Shown here in pieces: positions 32,553 through 39,954 of a stretch of 64,000 nucleotides of DNA. Positions within the stretch are counted from its first letter, which is position 1. Each line of letters begins with the position of its first letter. Origin of the DNA: Paenibacillus aceris (lineage in GTDB: Bacteria; Bacillota; Bacilli; Paenibacillales; NBRC-103111); contig NZ_JAGGKV010000006.1 in the NCBI RefSeq assembly GCF_017874035.1, forward strand, positions 62,001 through 126,000. Direction: 5' to 3'. Below the pieces are notes generated by a model, which saw only the letters and a list, made by a program, of their open reading frames with translations, searched no databases and had not been told where the DNA came from. The position numbers and the translations under genes are program-made.

Positions 32553-33701
32553 ATGCCACAACCTATCGAACTAATTGCAACTTGCCCAATGGGACTTGAA
32601 GCCATCGTTGCCCGCGAAGTCCGCGACCTCGGCTATACCGAGGTAACCGTCGAGAACGGCCGCGTACGCTTCACGGGAGATGAGCTTGCTATCTGCCGGG
32701 CCAATCTATGGCTGCGTACAGCGGATCGGATTCTGGTGCTTATGGGCCAGTTTAAAGCCCTGACCTTCGACGAGCTTTTTGAAGGCACAAAGGCCCTCTC
32801 CTGGCCAGACTGGATTCCTAACGATGCCGAATTCCCTGTGCAAGGGCGTTCCCATAAGTCACAACTGTCCAGCGTACCTGCCTGCCAAGGCATCGTAAAA
32901 AAAGCTGTCGTTGAGAAGTTAAAGCTTCAATACGGCACAGAATGGTTCCCCGAGAACGGGGCACGCTACGTAATTGAGGTTGCGCTCCTGAACGATATCG
33001 CGACACTCACGATCGACACCACCGGCCCCAGCCTGCACAAACGCGGCTACCGCAAACTTGTGACTGAAGCGCCGCTGAAGGAAACGATGGCGGCGGCCAT
33101 GATCCTGCTCAGCCGCTGGAGCGTCGATCGACCGCTCTACGACCCGTTCTGCGGGTCGGGAACCATCCCGATCGAAGCCGCTATGATCGGCTGGAACATT
33201 GCGCCAGGCCTGCGGCGCAGCTTCCCCAGCGAAGCGTGGGGCAACGTGCCGCGCAAGCTCTGGGACAAAGCGCGCGACGAAGCCTTCGACGCGGTCCGTG
33301 ACAATGTGCCGCTTCACATCATCGGCAGCGATATTGATCCGTCTGCCATCGAAGTGGCAGAGGCCGCCGCGAAGTCGGCTGGCTTGACGAAGCAGTTCCA
33401 GCTTCGCGTAGAACCGGTAGCCAAAGCCCGCCCGCGCGGCGACTATGGCTGCCTGATCACCAATCCGCCATACGGAGAGAGGCTTGGCGAGGCCAAGGAT
33501 GTCGAGGTCGCGCTGCGCGAGCTCGGAGCGCTTACAGCTCCAATGCCTTCGTGGAGCATGTTCATTTTGAGCCCGAGCACGCAGCTCGAGCATTACATGA
33601 ACCGCCGCGCCGATAAGAAGCGCAAGCTGTTTAACGGGCGGATCGAGTGTAACCTGTACCAGTATCTTGGTCCATTTCCTCCGCGCAGGCACGATAAATA
33701 G
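32553..33701 (+). CDS. THUMP-domain RNA methyltransferase (RlmL/YpsC-like)
   Basis: A 382-aa protein. The N terminus (IELIATCPMGLEAIVAREVR) and residues about 45-160 form a THUMP RNA-binding domain. The C-terminal methyltransferase has YDPFCGSGTIPIEAAMIG (motif I, near residue 195), IGSDIDPSAIEVAEAAA, and the N-methylase motif ITNPPYGERL (near 305), typical of N2-guanine methylation of 23S rRNA (G2445 class). AAGGAATC precedes the ATG. The second half of the gene (about 33100-33660) is noticeably richer in G+C than its surroundings. Confidence 0.9.
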   Translation: MPQPIELIATCPMGLEAIVAREVRDLGYTEVTVENGRVRFTGDELAICRANLWLRTADRILVLMGQFKALTFDELFEGTKALSWPDWIPNDAEFPVQGRSHKSQLSSVPACQGIVKKAVVEKLKLQYGTEWFPENGARYVIEVALLNDIATLTIDTTGPSLHKRGYRKLVTEAPLKETMAAAMILLSRWSVDRPLYDPFCGSGTIPIEAAMIGWNIAPGLRRSFPSEAWGNVPRKLWDKARDEAFDAVRDNVPLHIIGSDIDPSAIEVAEAAAKSAGLTKQFQLRVEPVAKARPRGDYGCLITNPPYGERLGEAKDVEVALRELGALTAPMPSWSMFILSPSTQLEHYMNRRADKKRKLFNGRIECNLYQYLGPFPPRRHDK

Positions 33702-33714
33702 TCTCCGAGATTTT

Positions 33715-33765
33715 AATAAGACAGCGGCAGCTGAGACATTACGTCTTAGCCGCCGCTGTCTTATT
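33715..33765. terminator. Bidirectional terminator, hairpin copy A
   Basis: AATAAGACAGCGGC and GCCGCTGTCTTATT enclose the smaller pair GAGAC/GTCTTAG. Convergent genes end on both sides. A very similar hairpin occurs at 35189-35232. Confidence 0.88.
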
Positions 33766-34540
33766 ATAAATAATGCATTGTTACTTCGCTTCTGACAAAA
33801 AATCTTGCATTAACTCCTGTTTGCCCAATGCCTTTAGATATGTAGTAAGCCCCAAATTGATGTTTATGTAATCCCTTATAAATCCCCTTTCTAGGCAACT
33901 TACCTGCGTTTTTGATATGAAAGAAAAATGGAATATTGAATTGTTTACCGTGAAGATGTCCAGCCATTAAATAGTCAAAGCCTTTATTTAAATGCAGTAC
34001 TACGTTAGGATCGTGGGTAATAATGAGTTTAGTTCTACGATCATCAACAGTTTGAAAAGCAGCTTCAATGTCACTCCTACCTGAATCGAAATCATCAATT
34101 CCAATTAATTCAAATCGTTCTAAATGCAGCGACTCGTTTCTTAACAAATGAAGCCCATATTTTCTTAAAAGCTTGACAATATCTATGACATTTTTCTGCT
34201 GATAATCATGGTTTCCAAGAACACAATATATGGGCACGTTACAAATAGTCATCGCTCTCAAGTACTCTTCTAGTCTAGGAAGACTTTTTCGGTATTTGGT
34301 AAAATCACCAGTAATGAATACATAATCGGGTTTTTCATTATTAATAATAGCGGCTATTCTGGATGGACTAATTCTTAATCTTTCAACATGCAAATCACTT
34401 ATTTGCAGGATTCTCACATTTAAATTAAGAGCATATTTTATTCGCTCAATTTTTAGCCATTGTGTTGGTAAGATAAAGATTATGTAGCAAATAAATAGAA
34501 CTAAGAATAAGTAAAGGCAGTTCAATACATTTCCTTCCAA
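33764..34540 (-). CDS. Metallophosphoesterase, membrane-anchored (YkuE-like)
   Basis: A 258-aa protein with one N-terminal helix (LYLFLVLFICYIIFILP) followed by a calcineurin-type domain: ILQISDLHVERL (near residue 46), YVFITGDFTKYRKS (near 77), IYCVLGNHDYQQKN (near 107), LIITHDPNVV (near 176) and YLMAGHLHGKQF near 195. All canonical metal ligands are present. YkuE-like proteins include UDP-2,3-diacylglucosamine-type and other phosphohydrolases; substrate unknown. TTG 34540 is the start, as GAGGAGG lies six bases before it. AT-rich codon use differs from the flanking genes, suggesting recent acquisition. Confidence 0.85.
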   Translation of the reverse strand: MEGNVLNCLYLFLVLFICYIIFILPTQWLKIERIKYALNLNVRILQISDLHVERLRISPSRIAAIINNEKPDYVFITGDFTKYRKSLPRLEEYLRAMTICNVPIYCVLGNHDYQQKNVIDIVKLLRKYGLHLLRNESLHLERFELIGIDDFDSGRSDIEAAFQTVDDRRTKLIITHDPNVVLHLNKGFDYLMAGHLHGKQFNIPFFFHIKNAGKLPRKGIYKGLHKHQFGAYYISKGIGQTGVNARFFVRSEVTMHYL

Positions 34541-34609
34541 GCGCATCCTCCTCACCAAAAATAGGACCTCATACAACTGGGATCGTTAAGGTGTATATTC
34601 TAAGTTTTA

Positions 34610-34831
34610 TTATAGGGTTAATACATTAATGCCACATGAGTATAAGAGTTCAATCTTGTTGCCTAAGTTGACATCATTATTTTCGTTTTTATTACTACTT
34701 TTATCGATTAGAACGGTTCTTTCAGTCCCTGCTCTTTTAGTAGGAGCACTATCTACAATTTCCTTATCCAGAGTATCACTACAGGAAGTTAATAAAACTA
34801 GCAATAAACTAAAAACAATTAATCTATGCAT
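34610..34831 (-). CDS. Small putative lipoprotein
   Basis: A 73-aa product with a lipoprotein signal: MHRLIVFSLLLVLLTSC, lipobox LLTSC with Cys17. The mature part is short, hydrophilic and rich in Lys/Asn (DKSSNKNENNDVNLGNK), with no recognised domain. GGAGGG lies about 12 bases before the ATG, a rather long spacing. It is upstream of, and co-directional with, the metallophosphoesterase gene and is equally AT-rich. It may be a decayed or lineage-specific gene. Confidence 0.5.
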   Translation of the reverse strand: MHRLIVFSLLLVLLTSCSDTLDKEIVDSAPTKRAGTERTVLIDKSSNKNENNDVNLGNKIELLYSCGINVLTL

Positions 34832-34974
34832 TTATTGGAATATCCCTCCATTTACTTTTGTTTACTTATATTAGACGAACTATTATACATTTCGTTTAAA
34901 TACCCACTGTTTTCGCTCCTCATCACGCTTCGGACACAGCGGCGGTTATTTAACATGGATGCCCACCATAAATA

Positions 34975-35151
34975 GGGGAACTCCATTCCCTTATTTATGC
35001 AAAAAGCTGAATTTCGTGGGTTTGGGGGAACTACAGGCTCTTATTCAACCTCCATCGTCCAACTTTCTGTCAAAATGGCGAAATAGCGGACCCTAGTTCC
35101 CTTTCCCTCGCGCAAAGGGATCTTTTTGGCAAAATAGCGGCCTCTAGTTCC
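34975..35151. repeat. Cluster of four short interspersed repeat units
   Basis: Four related units of about 25-30 bases lie in intergenic DNA. Two read AATAGCGG..CCTAGTTCC or CTCTAGTTCC (35073-35101 and 35122-35151); two are inverted, GGGGAACT..CCTTATT-type (34975-35005 and 35024-35048). Related sequence recurs at 63.8 kb (AGCGGAACTACAGGGCGCTA). No coding potential is visible here. I associate such units with Paenibacillus intergenic repeats; their function is unknown. Confidence 0.6.
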
Positions 35152-35188
35152 ACTTATAAACATATAAATTATATAATGTCGAAATAAA

Positions 35189-35232
35189 ACAGCGGCAGCT
35201 GAGACTTTTTTGTCTTAGCTACCGCTTTCTTT
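35189..35232. terminator. Hairpin copy B, similar to the terminator at 33.7 kb
   Basis: ACAGCGGCAGCTGAGAC, a run of T, GTCTTAGCTACCGCT then TTCTTT. The left arm is identical over 17 bases to the hairpin at 33721. No intact gene ends beside it, so it may be a duplicated or stranded terminator. Confidence 0.6.
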
Positions 35233-35332
35233 AATTGACCTAGCGTTCTATGTTAAAAGTAGCGCCTAAAGCGGTGAAACGCTATCGATAGGCTGGAGTG
35301 TTTTGGTCATTATCAAATCTATTTGTTAGACT

Positions 35333-35482
35333 TTGAATACCTTTTTAAAATGTGATATTAATGCTGGTATTAGTAATCTATCGGTAGAGATACAAATATA
35401 TGATGATTCAGAAGGTTGGTATACAATTGATATTATTCCTCTTCAAAAGAATTACTTACAAGCAGTAGAAAAAAGTTCATGA
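35333..35482 (+). pseudogene. Remnant of an unknown gene (49 codons)
   Basis: A frame from TTG 35333 to TGA 35482 encodes NTFLKCDINAGISNLSVEI, then QIYDDSEGWYTIDIIPLQKN and a short tail. The residue pattern looks protein-like (alternating hydrophobic strands), but there is no ribosome site, and an in-frame stop precedes it. It probably is the tail of a lost gene in the AT-rich accessory stretch. The rest of 34832-35623 holds only repeats and hairpins. Confidence 0.4.
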
Positions 35483-35558
35483 ACAAATACAATGAAATTA
35501 TCCGAATGCGAATCACCAAGATTTTAGGCTATATCATTGCCAGATAAACTCTGAATTC

Positions 35559-35595
35559 ATGGAGCGTAGATCATAAAATAGTGACTACGCTCCAT
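35559..35595 (+). other. Perfect inverted repeat before the unknown gene at 35624
   Basis: ATGGAGCGTAG and CTACGCTCCAT form a perfect 11-bp stem with a 15-base loop. It ends 15 bases before the ribosome site of the next gene and has no T-tract, so it is more likely an operator or leader hairpin than a terminator. Confidence 0.5.
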
Positions 35596-35623
35596 GTATC
35601 ACAAAACAAAGGAGATTACTTAT

Positions 35624-36322
35624 ATGAGCCACTTTGAAGATATGGATAAAAGCTATGTTAAAAATTTAACTAGAACTGAGTATTCACGACTTGAAAATAT
35701 TAATTTTCAAGCTATTCCGCCGCTGGACATTGCGAATAACGAATTATCTCCCATAGCAGAATATTATATTGCTCCATTCATATTTCTAGTACCGGAAATG
35801 TGTCTTATTATTCCACTAACACATATAAATCTAAATGACGATGCACTCCGACAATTACTTTGCCATTTTCAAAGTATTCATGTCGTAACGTCTAAAGGAA
35901 ATCCCGTTGAACTAAGATTAGAGAATCTTAATCCTAAATCGAAAGAAAAGTTTACTCTGTTAATGAGCGAAAATAAGATAAATCCTTTCGTTTTGGATTT
36001 ATACCAATTTCATGGTGTACATACCGCTTCGGGTGACTTTAAGTATGTCAGATTTAATCAGTCTATTAATCCAACCTATGAGGATTCGATTCATTCAATT
36101 CACATTCAAGAATTCGACGAAATATGGAGTCATATTAGACAAATATACTCTGAAAAGAAATATGTGTATCTCTGTCCAAATTGGTTATTCTCCGACCAGT
36201 TATCCAACTCAATCGCTTTGAATTACTTTTCAACAGCCTGCAAAGAGGTTTACTTGAGTATAGATAATACGACGTCACACATTAATGGAATAATCCTTTC
36301 TATTGACTATAAAAATGGATAA
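35624..36322 (+). CDS. Uncharacterised 232-aa protein in AT-rich segment
   Basis: A soluble protein of 232 aa beginning MSHFEDMDKSYVKNLTRTEY, with no signal peptide, membrane helix or motif I recognise. AAAGGAG lies ten bases before ATG 35624; an in-frame ATG 30 bases earlier lies within the upstream hairpin arm and has no ribosome site. Base composition is AT-rich like its neighbours. Lone, AT-rich, unknown proteins of this size are often lineage-specific accessory or immunity-type genes, but nothing in the sequence proves that. Confidence 0.65.
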   Translation: MSHFEDMDKSYVKNLTRTEYSRLENINFQAIPPLDIANNELSPIAEYYIAPFIFLVPEMCLIIPLTHINLNDDALRQLLCHFQSIHVVTSKGNPVELRLENLNPKSKEKFTLLMSENKINPFVLDLYQFHGVHTASGDFKYVRFNQSINPTYEDSIHSIHIQEFDEIWSHIRQIYSEKKYVYLCPNWLFSDQLSNSIALNYFSTACKEVYLSIDNTTSHINGIILSIDYKNG

Positions 36323-36364
36323 AGACTACTCTGCAACTATTATTGATCTTTAATTCTCGGTCAA

Positions 36365-36853
36365 TTAACTTAAAGCCCCCGAAATTCTTTTCCCTTTAAC
36401 GAAGGTAACGAATAAATACCGAACAAGCGGACCCACAATAATGAGTTGAAGCGGAAAAGCAAAAACAAAATTTTTCAACACCAAAGATAAATAACTTTCT
36501 AGCAATGATTCCCCAACCAGACTGCCGGAAAAGTAAGCATTCCCCAATCCATAAAGAGACATAAAGAGAACCATTCCACTAACCATAAAAAATGCAAGGG
36601 ATACTATCACAAATGCTTTCTTAGATTTGTCGTATGGTAATGAAAAAGCAATTTTTTTTGCCACTGGACCGACAATAAATAGTTCCAATAAGGACGCGAT
36701 AAAAAAGACTAGAATAAGTTGAGCAAGTATTTCTTTCAAGGATATCGTGCCAATCAAGCCGCGGGTAAATAAATTATAAAATGTCATAAATACGACCATC
36801 CCAGCGCACATCATCAATCCAAAATAAAAATCTTCTTTCTTTGTTATTGGCAA
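36365..36853 (-). CDS. DUF2798-family membrane protein
   Basis: A 162-aa protein with four membrane segments in two similar halves; each half ends with a related motif (LELFIVGPVAKKIAF near 57 and LQLIIVGPLVRYLF near 135). This duplicated layout is that of DUF2798 proteins, of unknown function. The start is TTG 36853, preceded by AAAGGATG eight bases upstream. It is convergent with the 232-aa gene and still AT-rich. Confidence 0.82.
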   Translation of the reverse strand: MPITKKEDFYFGLMMCAGMVVFMTFYNLFTRGLIGTISLKEILAQLILVFFIASLLELFIVGPVAKKIAFSLPYDKSKKAFVIVSLAFFMVSGMVLFMSLYGLGNAYFSGSLVGESLLESYLSLVLKNFVFAFPLQLIIVGPLVRYLFVTFVKGKRISGALS

Positions 36854-37058
36854 TTTCCATCATCCTTTCAGTTTGTCCTTGTTATTATAGCGATAGTGCA
36901 AGCCTCCTCATAAGTGAACAGTTTATGAACATTTCTCATATGCGCTCCCGCATAACAAAAAAAATCCCTCAACCGTTTCTCTGACAAATCGTCAGCCAAG
37001 CGATAGAAGGATTTATTTTTTCAGCATAACTCGCAATTGGTCATTCTTTAATAGGTAT

Positions 37059-37454
37059 TCATCCTGCTTGCTCCACCAATTCCAAAGGCAGCCCGTCCGG
37101 GTCTGCAAAAAACGTATACCGATCACCGGTTATAGGATCAATGCGGACCGGTTCAACCGATATTCCCTTGCTCTCCAGCTCTTTGACGCTTTGGTCCATG
37201 TTCTCAACCACAAAAGCCAAATGACGAAGACCGCGCGCTTCCGGCCTATTCACTCTCATTGGCGGATTCGGGAAGGAGAATAGCTCAATCTGCTGCTCTG
37301 TCTCACCAATTCGCAGATCCAGCTTATAGGAGTCACGTTCTGCCCGATATGTTTCATTCACAATGGTCATACCTAACAGATCAACATAGAAATGCTTCGA
37401 ACGCTCGTAATTCGAGCAAATAATTGCGACATGATGAATACGGTTGAGTTCCAC
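37059..37454 (-). CDS. gloA2: VOC-family protein, GloA2 type
   Basis: A 131-aa vicinal-oxygen-chelate protein. HHVAIICSNYERSKHFYVDLLG (residues 7-28) and RHLAFVVENMDQSVKELESKG (near 78) are the two beta-alpha-beta-beta-beta modules. Metal ligands His7, Glu59-region (QIELFSFP), His79 and Glu127 (LPLELVEQ) can be placed. The pattern fits GloA2, related to glyoxalase I and to YwbC of B. subtilis; activity on methylglyoxal is unproven. The start is GTG 37454 behind GGGGGG. It has its own promoter and a palindrome upstream. Confidence 0.85.
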   Translation of the reverse strand: MELNRIHHVAIICSNYERSKHFYVDLLGMTIVNETYRAERDSYKLDLRIGETEQQIELFSFPNPPMRVNRPEARGLRHLAFVVENMDQSVKELESKGISVEPVRIDPITGDRYTFFADPDGLPLELVEQAG

Positions 37455-37523
37455 TGCTGCGCCCCCCGACTCTGTTAAAAAACCGCATTCGGGGACCTCC
37501 CCCTCCTACGGCTCATTACATTA

Positions 37524-37552
37524 ATTTTATCCGTCTGCTCTCGTCGTTTCAA
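37524..37552 (-). promoter_or_regulatory. Promoter of gloA2
   Basis: Reading leftward: TTGAAA (37552-37547), 17 bases, TAAAAT (37529-37524). Confidence 0.65.
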
Positions 37553-37570
37553 CAATTTTATTCAAAATAC

Positions 37571-37588
37571 ATAGTTCTTAAGAACTAT
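37571..37588. promoter_or_regulatory. 18-bp perfect palindrome upstream of gloA2
   Basis: ATAGTTCTTAAGAACTAT is a perfect palindrome 18 bases upstream of the gloA2 -35 box. A near copy lies at 38254-38271, upstream of the c-di-GMP riboswitch. It is a likely protein-binding site; the regulator is unknown. Confidence 0.6.
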
Positions 37589-37669
37589 TATCGCCATGAA
37601 ACTTATTATATCAGCACCTGTCGATTTGTGATAATCATTTTGTTGATAATCGACTTGTCTCCTCAAATA

Positions 37670-37706
37670 AAAAGAACAGCTCGCCTATATAGGCTGAACC
37701 GTTCTA
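37670..37706 (-). terminator. Terminator of the riboswitch-controlled gene
   Basis: Reading leftward, AGAACGGTTCAGCC and GGCGAGCTGTTCTTTTT form a hairpin that overlaps the end of the 99-aa gene. Confidence 0.75.
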
Positions 37707-37984
37707 AGTTTGGATGTCAAGATTTGGTAGAGTCTTGTCATAAATGCTTCAATCTGCGGCATCCTCGGCATTTTCACAGAAAGCTTGACTTCGCCTTTCC
37801 AGTAGAAAATAAAGATACTGTTGCTTCTTCCATGAAACATTTCGACATCCCAACATGCTTCGTTAAGCGCGTATTCTTCTAGATTAATCAGTAGCTTTGG
37901 TCCATCCGAGGATGGCACCAAACGGGCAACATGATTGCCGCAAAGTGAAGTTACTTTCTGCTCTTCATGTAGTTCAGACTGCAT
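37685..37984 (-). CDS. Uncharacterised 99-aa protein under c-di-GMP riboswitch control
   Basis: A small soluble protein of 99 aa (MQSELHEEQKVTSLCGNHVA..., KLLINLEEYALNEACWDVEM, IFIFYWKGEVKLSVKMP). It has two Cys, no signal peptide or membrane helix, and I do not recognise a family; predicted beta strands in the middle suggest a compact fold. GGAGG lies 11 bases before the ATG. The long leader upstream contains a c-di-GMP-I aptamer and a terminator hairpin, so its expression should follow cellular c-di-GMP. That makes it a candidate effector in motility, biofilm or sporulation control, by inference only. Confidence 0.7.
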   Translation of the reverse strand: MQSELHEEQKVTSLCGNHVARLVPSSDGPKLLINLEEYALNEACWDVEMFHGRSNSIFIFYWKGEVKLSVKMPRMPQIEAFMTRLYQILTSKLRTVQPI

Positions 37985-38035
37985 GCTGTTTGGTCCTCCT
38001 TTTTTTTATTCATAGGTTATGAGAGTTATGACAGA

Positions 38036-38072
38036 GAAAAACCCCACCATAGTGTACCGATCGGAGGGGGAT
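38036..38072 (-). terminator. Expression-platform terminator of the c-di-GMP riboswitch
   Basis: Reading leftward, CCCCCTCC and GGTGGGG close a hairpin followed by TTTTTCTC. It lies 15 bases after the aptamer and before the ribosome site. Confidence 0.75.
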
Positions 38073-38086
38073 CTAAGTTGAATACC

Positions 38087-38185
38087 CAATCGTTCGGCAG
38101 CTGGCTGGCAACAAGTCCGTTTCAGAACAAGGTAGCCCCTGTAGCTTTGCGTCACTGACTTTCGCCAGTTTTGCCATTGTCGAGA
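38087..38185 (-). promoter_or_regulatory. c-di-GMP-I (GEMM-I) riboswitch
   Basis: Reading leftward: GGCAAAACTGGCGAAAGTCAG gives P2 (CTGGC/GTCAG) with the GAAA tetraloop. The class hallmark GACGCAAAGC follows at 38153-38144, then GGGGCTA, and the distal helix closes in GCCAGCTGCCG, matching the tetraloop-receptor side. CAAT/ATTG can pair as P1. All conserved blocks of the class are in the right order and spacing. Confidence 0.9.
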
Positions 38186-38198
38186 TGTGTTGTGAAGT

Positions 38199-38226
38199 CT
38201 TTTACAAGAAATAACTACACTCTCAA
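38199..38226 (-). promoter_or_regulatory. Promoter of the c-di-GMP riboswitch transcript
   Basis: Reading leftward: TTGAGA (38226-38221), 16 bases, TAAAAG (38204-38199). It would start transcription near 38192, just before the aptamer. Confidence 0.5.
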
Positions 38227-38253
38227 GAATAAGGGAAGTTGTTTTGAAATCGT

Positions 38254-38271
38254 ATAGTTCATAAGAACTAA
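38254..38271. promoter_or_regulatory. Second copy of the TAGTTC..GAACTA palindrome
   Basis: ATAGTTCATAAGAACTAA matches the palindrome at 37571 in 16 of 18 positions. It lies about 28 bases upstream of the -35 box of the riboswitch transcript, the same kind of placement as at gloA2. Confidence 0.55.
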
Positions 38272-38285
38272 TTTTTCATTTTCTT

Positions 38286-39512
38286 TCAAAAAATTTCTTT
38301 TTTCGACCTATTTCTCATCAATATTTGTAGATTATTGGCGCCCTTCCAATAGAATAAAGAGCCCGCGATAGTCACAACAGCAATTACGAGATAAAGTGTG
38401 GTTCCGCCATAAGTAACGAGTAGAAAGCCACCCACCCATGGGCCCATAAAGTGACCCACGTTCGTTAAAGTTTGGGCTCCAAAATAAGTACCGCGCATAT
38501 GCTCAGGCGCCAACTTGTCAATAAGCATGTTCGCCGCGGGGTAATTTAATATTTCTCCAAGTGTAAAGATCGCCATTGAAACAATCATCGGAATAAGGGA
38601 ATGCGAGAACGCAAAACCGACATCTCCTAATGCAAACATCAAATTGCCAAAGATGATAGCCACAATTGGCGTGTACTTGTCGGATATCCGTGTAAGCGGT
38701 ATTTGCAAAGCAATAACCACGATGGCATTGACGCTCATAAGAACAGCAAACATTTTTACACCTTCGGTGAAATTTTGCTCTAAATACTGCGAAAGTGTCA
38801 CCATAACCTGCGAGTAGCCGATCGCTCCAATGATCCCGCCAAGAATGTAGTAGCGAAACGTGACATCACTGCGGATGACCCGCAAAGCCGAGACGAATGT
38901 AACAGGCTGTTTCTTCTCCCCCTCGATTTGCTTAATGCCAAAAACAATGAGGAGAACATAGAGCGTAACGGCATAGATAAAATAGACAATTCCGGTAAGT
39001 AGAAATGGCAGAGCCCCGTCCATCGTTGCAAAAAAGGCCCCTAATAATGGTCCTACAGCTACACCGACGTTAATGGCCATATATCTCATTGAAAATACGC
39101 TGAGGCGTTTAGCCGGTTCCGTTAGATCTGCCATCAACGCTTGCGACACTGGTTCGTAGAAGGAACGGCACAAGCCGTTCAACATGTTGAGCAGCATAAA
39201 CAAAACAGGTAATTTCACAACGCTAAAGCCTACAAACACTACTGCCCATCCAAAAAGAGCAGCCAGCATGATGATACGTCTGCCGAATCGGTCTGATAAG
39301 TTACCGCCGATAAAGCCGCCAATCGTTCCTGCCAAAGCTCCCATCCCGATGACGATCCCGATCATTACCGCGCTCATCGACGTATGATTAGCTAAGTAAA
39401 TCGCCAGGAAAGGAAGACTCATGGATGACGCCGCCCTGGCCATAACCGTGCCTAAAATTAACGTATGTACAATCGGATGATAGGAACCAAGAAAAACACG
39501 TATTCGATTCAT
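38286..39512 (-). CDS. MFS transporter (multidrug-type)
   Basis: A 408-aa twelve-helix MFS protein with the loop motif GGNLSDRFGRRIIML after helix 2 and the helix-5 region GVAVGPLLGAFFA typical of drug:proton antiporters (motif C). Substrate unknown. GAGGAG lies nine bases before the ATG. The TAGTTC-type palindrome lies 15 bases after its stop codon, so it belongs to the next transcript instead. No clear terminator separates the two, which allows some read-through into the riboswitch leader. Confidence 0.88.
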   Translation of the reverse strand: MNRIRVFLGSYHPIVHTLILGTVMARAASSMSLPFLAIYLANHTSMSAVMIGIVIGMGALAGTIGGFIGGNLSDRFGRRIIMLAALFGWAVVFVGFSVVKLPVLFMLLNMLNGLCRSFYEPVSQALMADLTEPAKRLSVFSMRYMAINVGVAVGPLLGAFFATMDGALPFLLTGIVYFIYAVTLYVLLIVFGIKQIEGEKKQPVTFVSALRVIRSDVTFRYYILGGIIGAIGYSQVMVTLSQYLEQNFTEGVKMFAVLMSVNAIVVIALQIPLTRISDKYTPIVAIIFGNLMFALGDVGFAFSHSLIPMIVSMAIFTLGEILNYPAANMLIDKLAPEHMRGTYFGAQTLTNVGHFMGPWVGGFLLVTYGGTTLYLVIAVVTIAGSLFYWKGANNLQILMRNRSKKEIF

Positions 39513-39625
39513 CTGTCAGAGCTCCTCTTGCTGTTAATTTACCAAAGGTTAAGACTTTGAGATCAAGAACCCATTATACACGAAAAACAGCGGTTCGTGT
39601 CCTTAATTATTATTTTTTGTCGAAC

Positions 39626-39668
39626 AAAAAGCTGGTTCCCCGTAATCAAACGGGAAACCAGCTTTTTA
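39626..39668. terminator. Intrinsic terminator between the ABC gene region and the MFS gene
   Basis: AAAAAGCTGGTTCCCCGT and ACGGGAAACCAGCTTTTTA form a strong symmetric hairpin. It probably ends the leftward transcript containing the ABC gene and the MarR remnant. The remaining 39669-39809 shows nothing else. Confidence 0.8.
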
Positions 39669-39809
39669 TATACGATCTGCAGTGCTGCATGCCCACATCT
39701 GCAGGTTATGAAAGGGAAGAATCGTTACCTCATCCGGTAAGTATTTTATTTAGACATCTAACTATATGTTCAAAAAAACTCCTCCTAGCAATTAGATGAG
39801 CTCGCTAAC

Positions 39810-39935
39810 TTATCCTTGAAAATTGCTGTCCACACGCTTCATCCAGTGAAGCATCAAAGCAATCTCTTGCTCGGAAAATCCTTGGCGGATCATCTTCTCA
39901 CCCTCTTCAACTATAGCGGAAAGTGCTTTATACCC
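39810..39935 (-). pseudogene. C-terminal remnant of a MarR-type regulator
   Basis: Directly after, and in frame with, the stop codon of the ABC gene, 41 codons encode GYKALSAIVEEGEKMIRQGF and SEQEIALMLHWMKRVDSNFQ, ending in TAA. This reads like the last dimerisation helices of a MarR-family protein, whose N-terminal two thirds are missing. There is no start or ribosome site. The fragment abuts a 21-bp repeat, pointing to a recombination or deletion that removed the rest. Confidence 0.6.
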
Positions 39936-39954
39936 TCATTTTGAATCATGCTTT
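39934..39954. repeat. 21-bp direct repeat, left copy
   Basis: A 21-bp segment beginning CCTCATTTTGAATC and ending ATGCTTT is identical to 40754-40774, exactly 820 bp away. This copy encodes the last residues of the ABC protein (LKHDSK, stop). Confidence 0.85.

Noticed and set aside
32919..33692. Leftward reading frame (257 codons) opposite the RNA methyltransferase gene
   Set aside because: Same reason: GC-rich antisense frame, Arg-rich low-complexity translation, no ribosome site.
34975..35151. Considered as a CRISPR array
   Set aside because: Units are not identical, alternate in orientation, have no regular spacers, and no cas genes are nearby.
38254..38271. Considered as part of a terminator for the MFS gene at 38286-39512
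   Set aside because: The arms are short, A/T-rich and lack a T-tract in the correct direction; the match to the gloA2 palindrome favours an operator.
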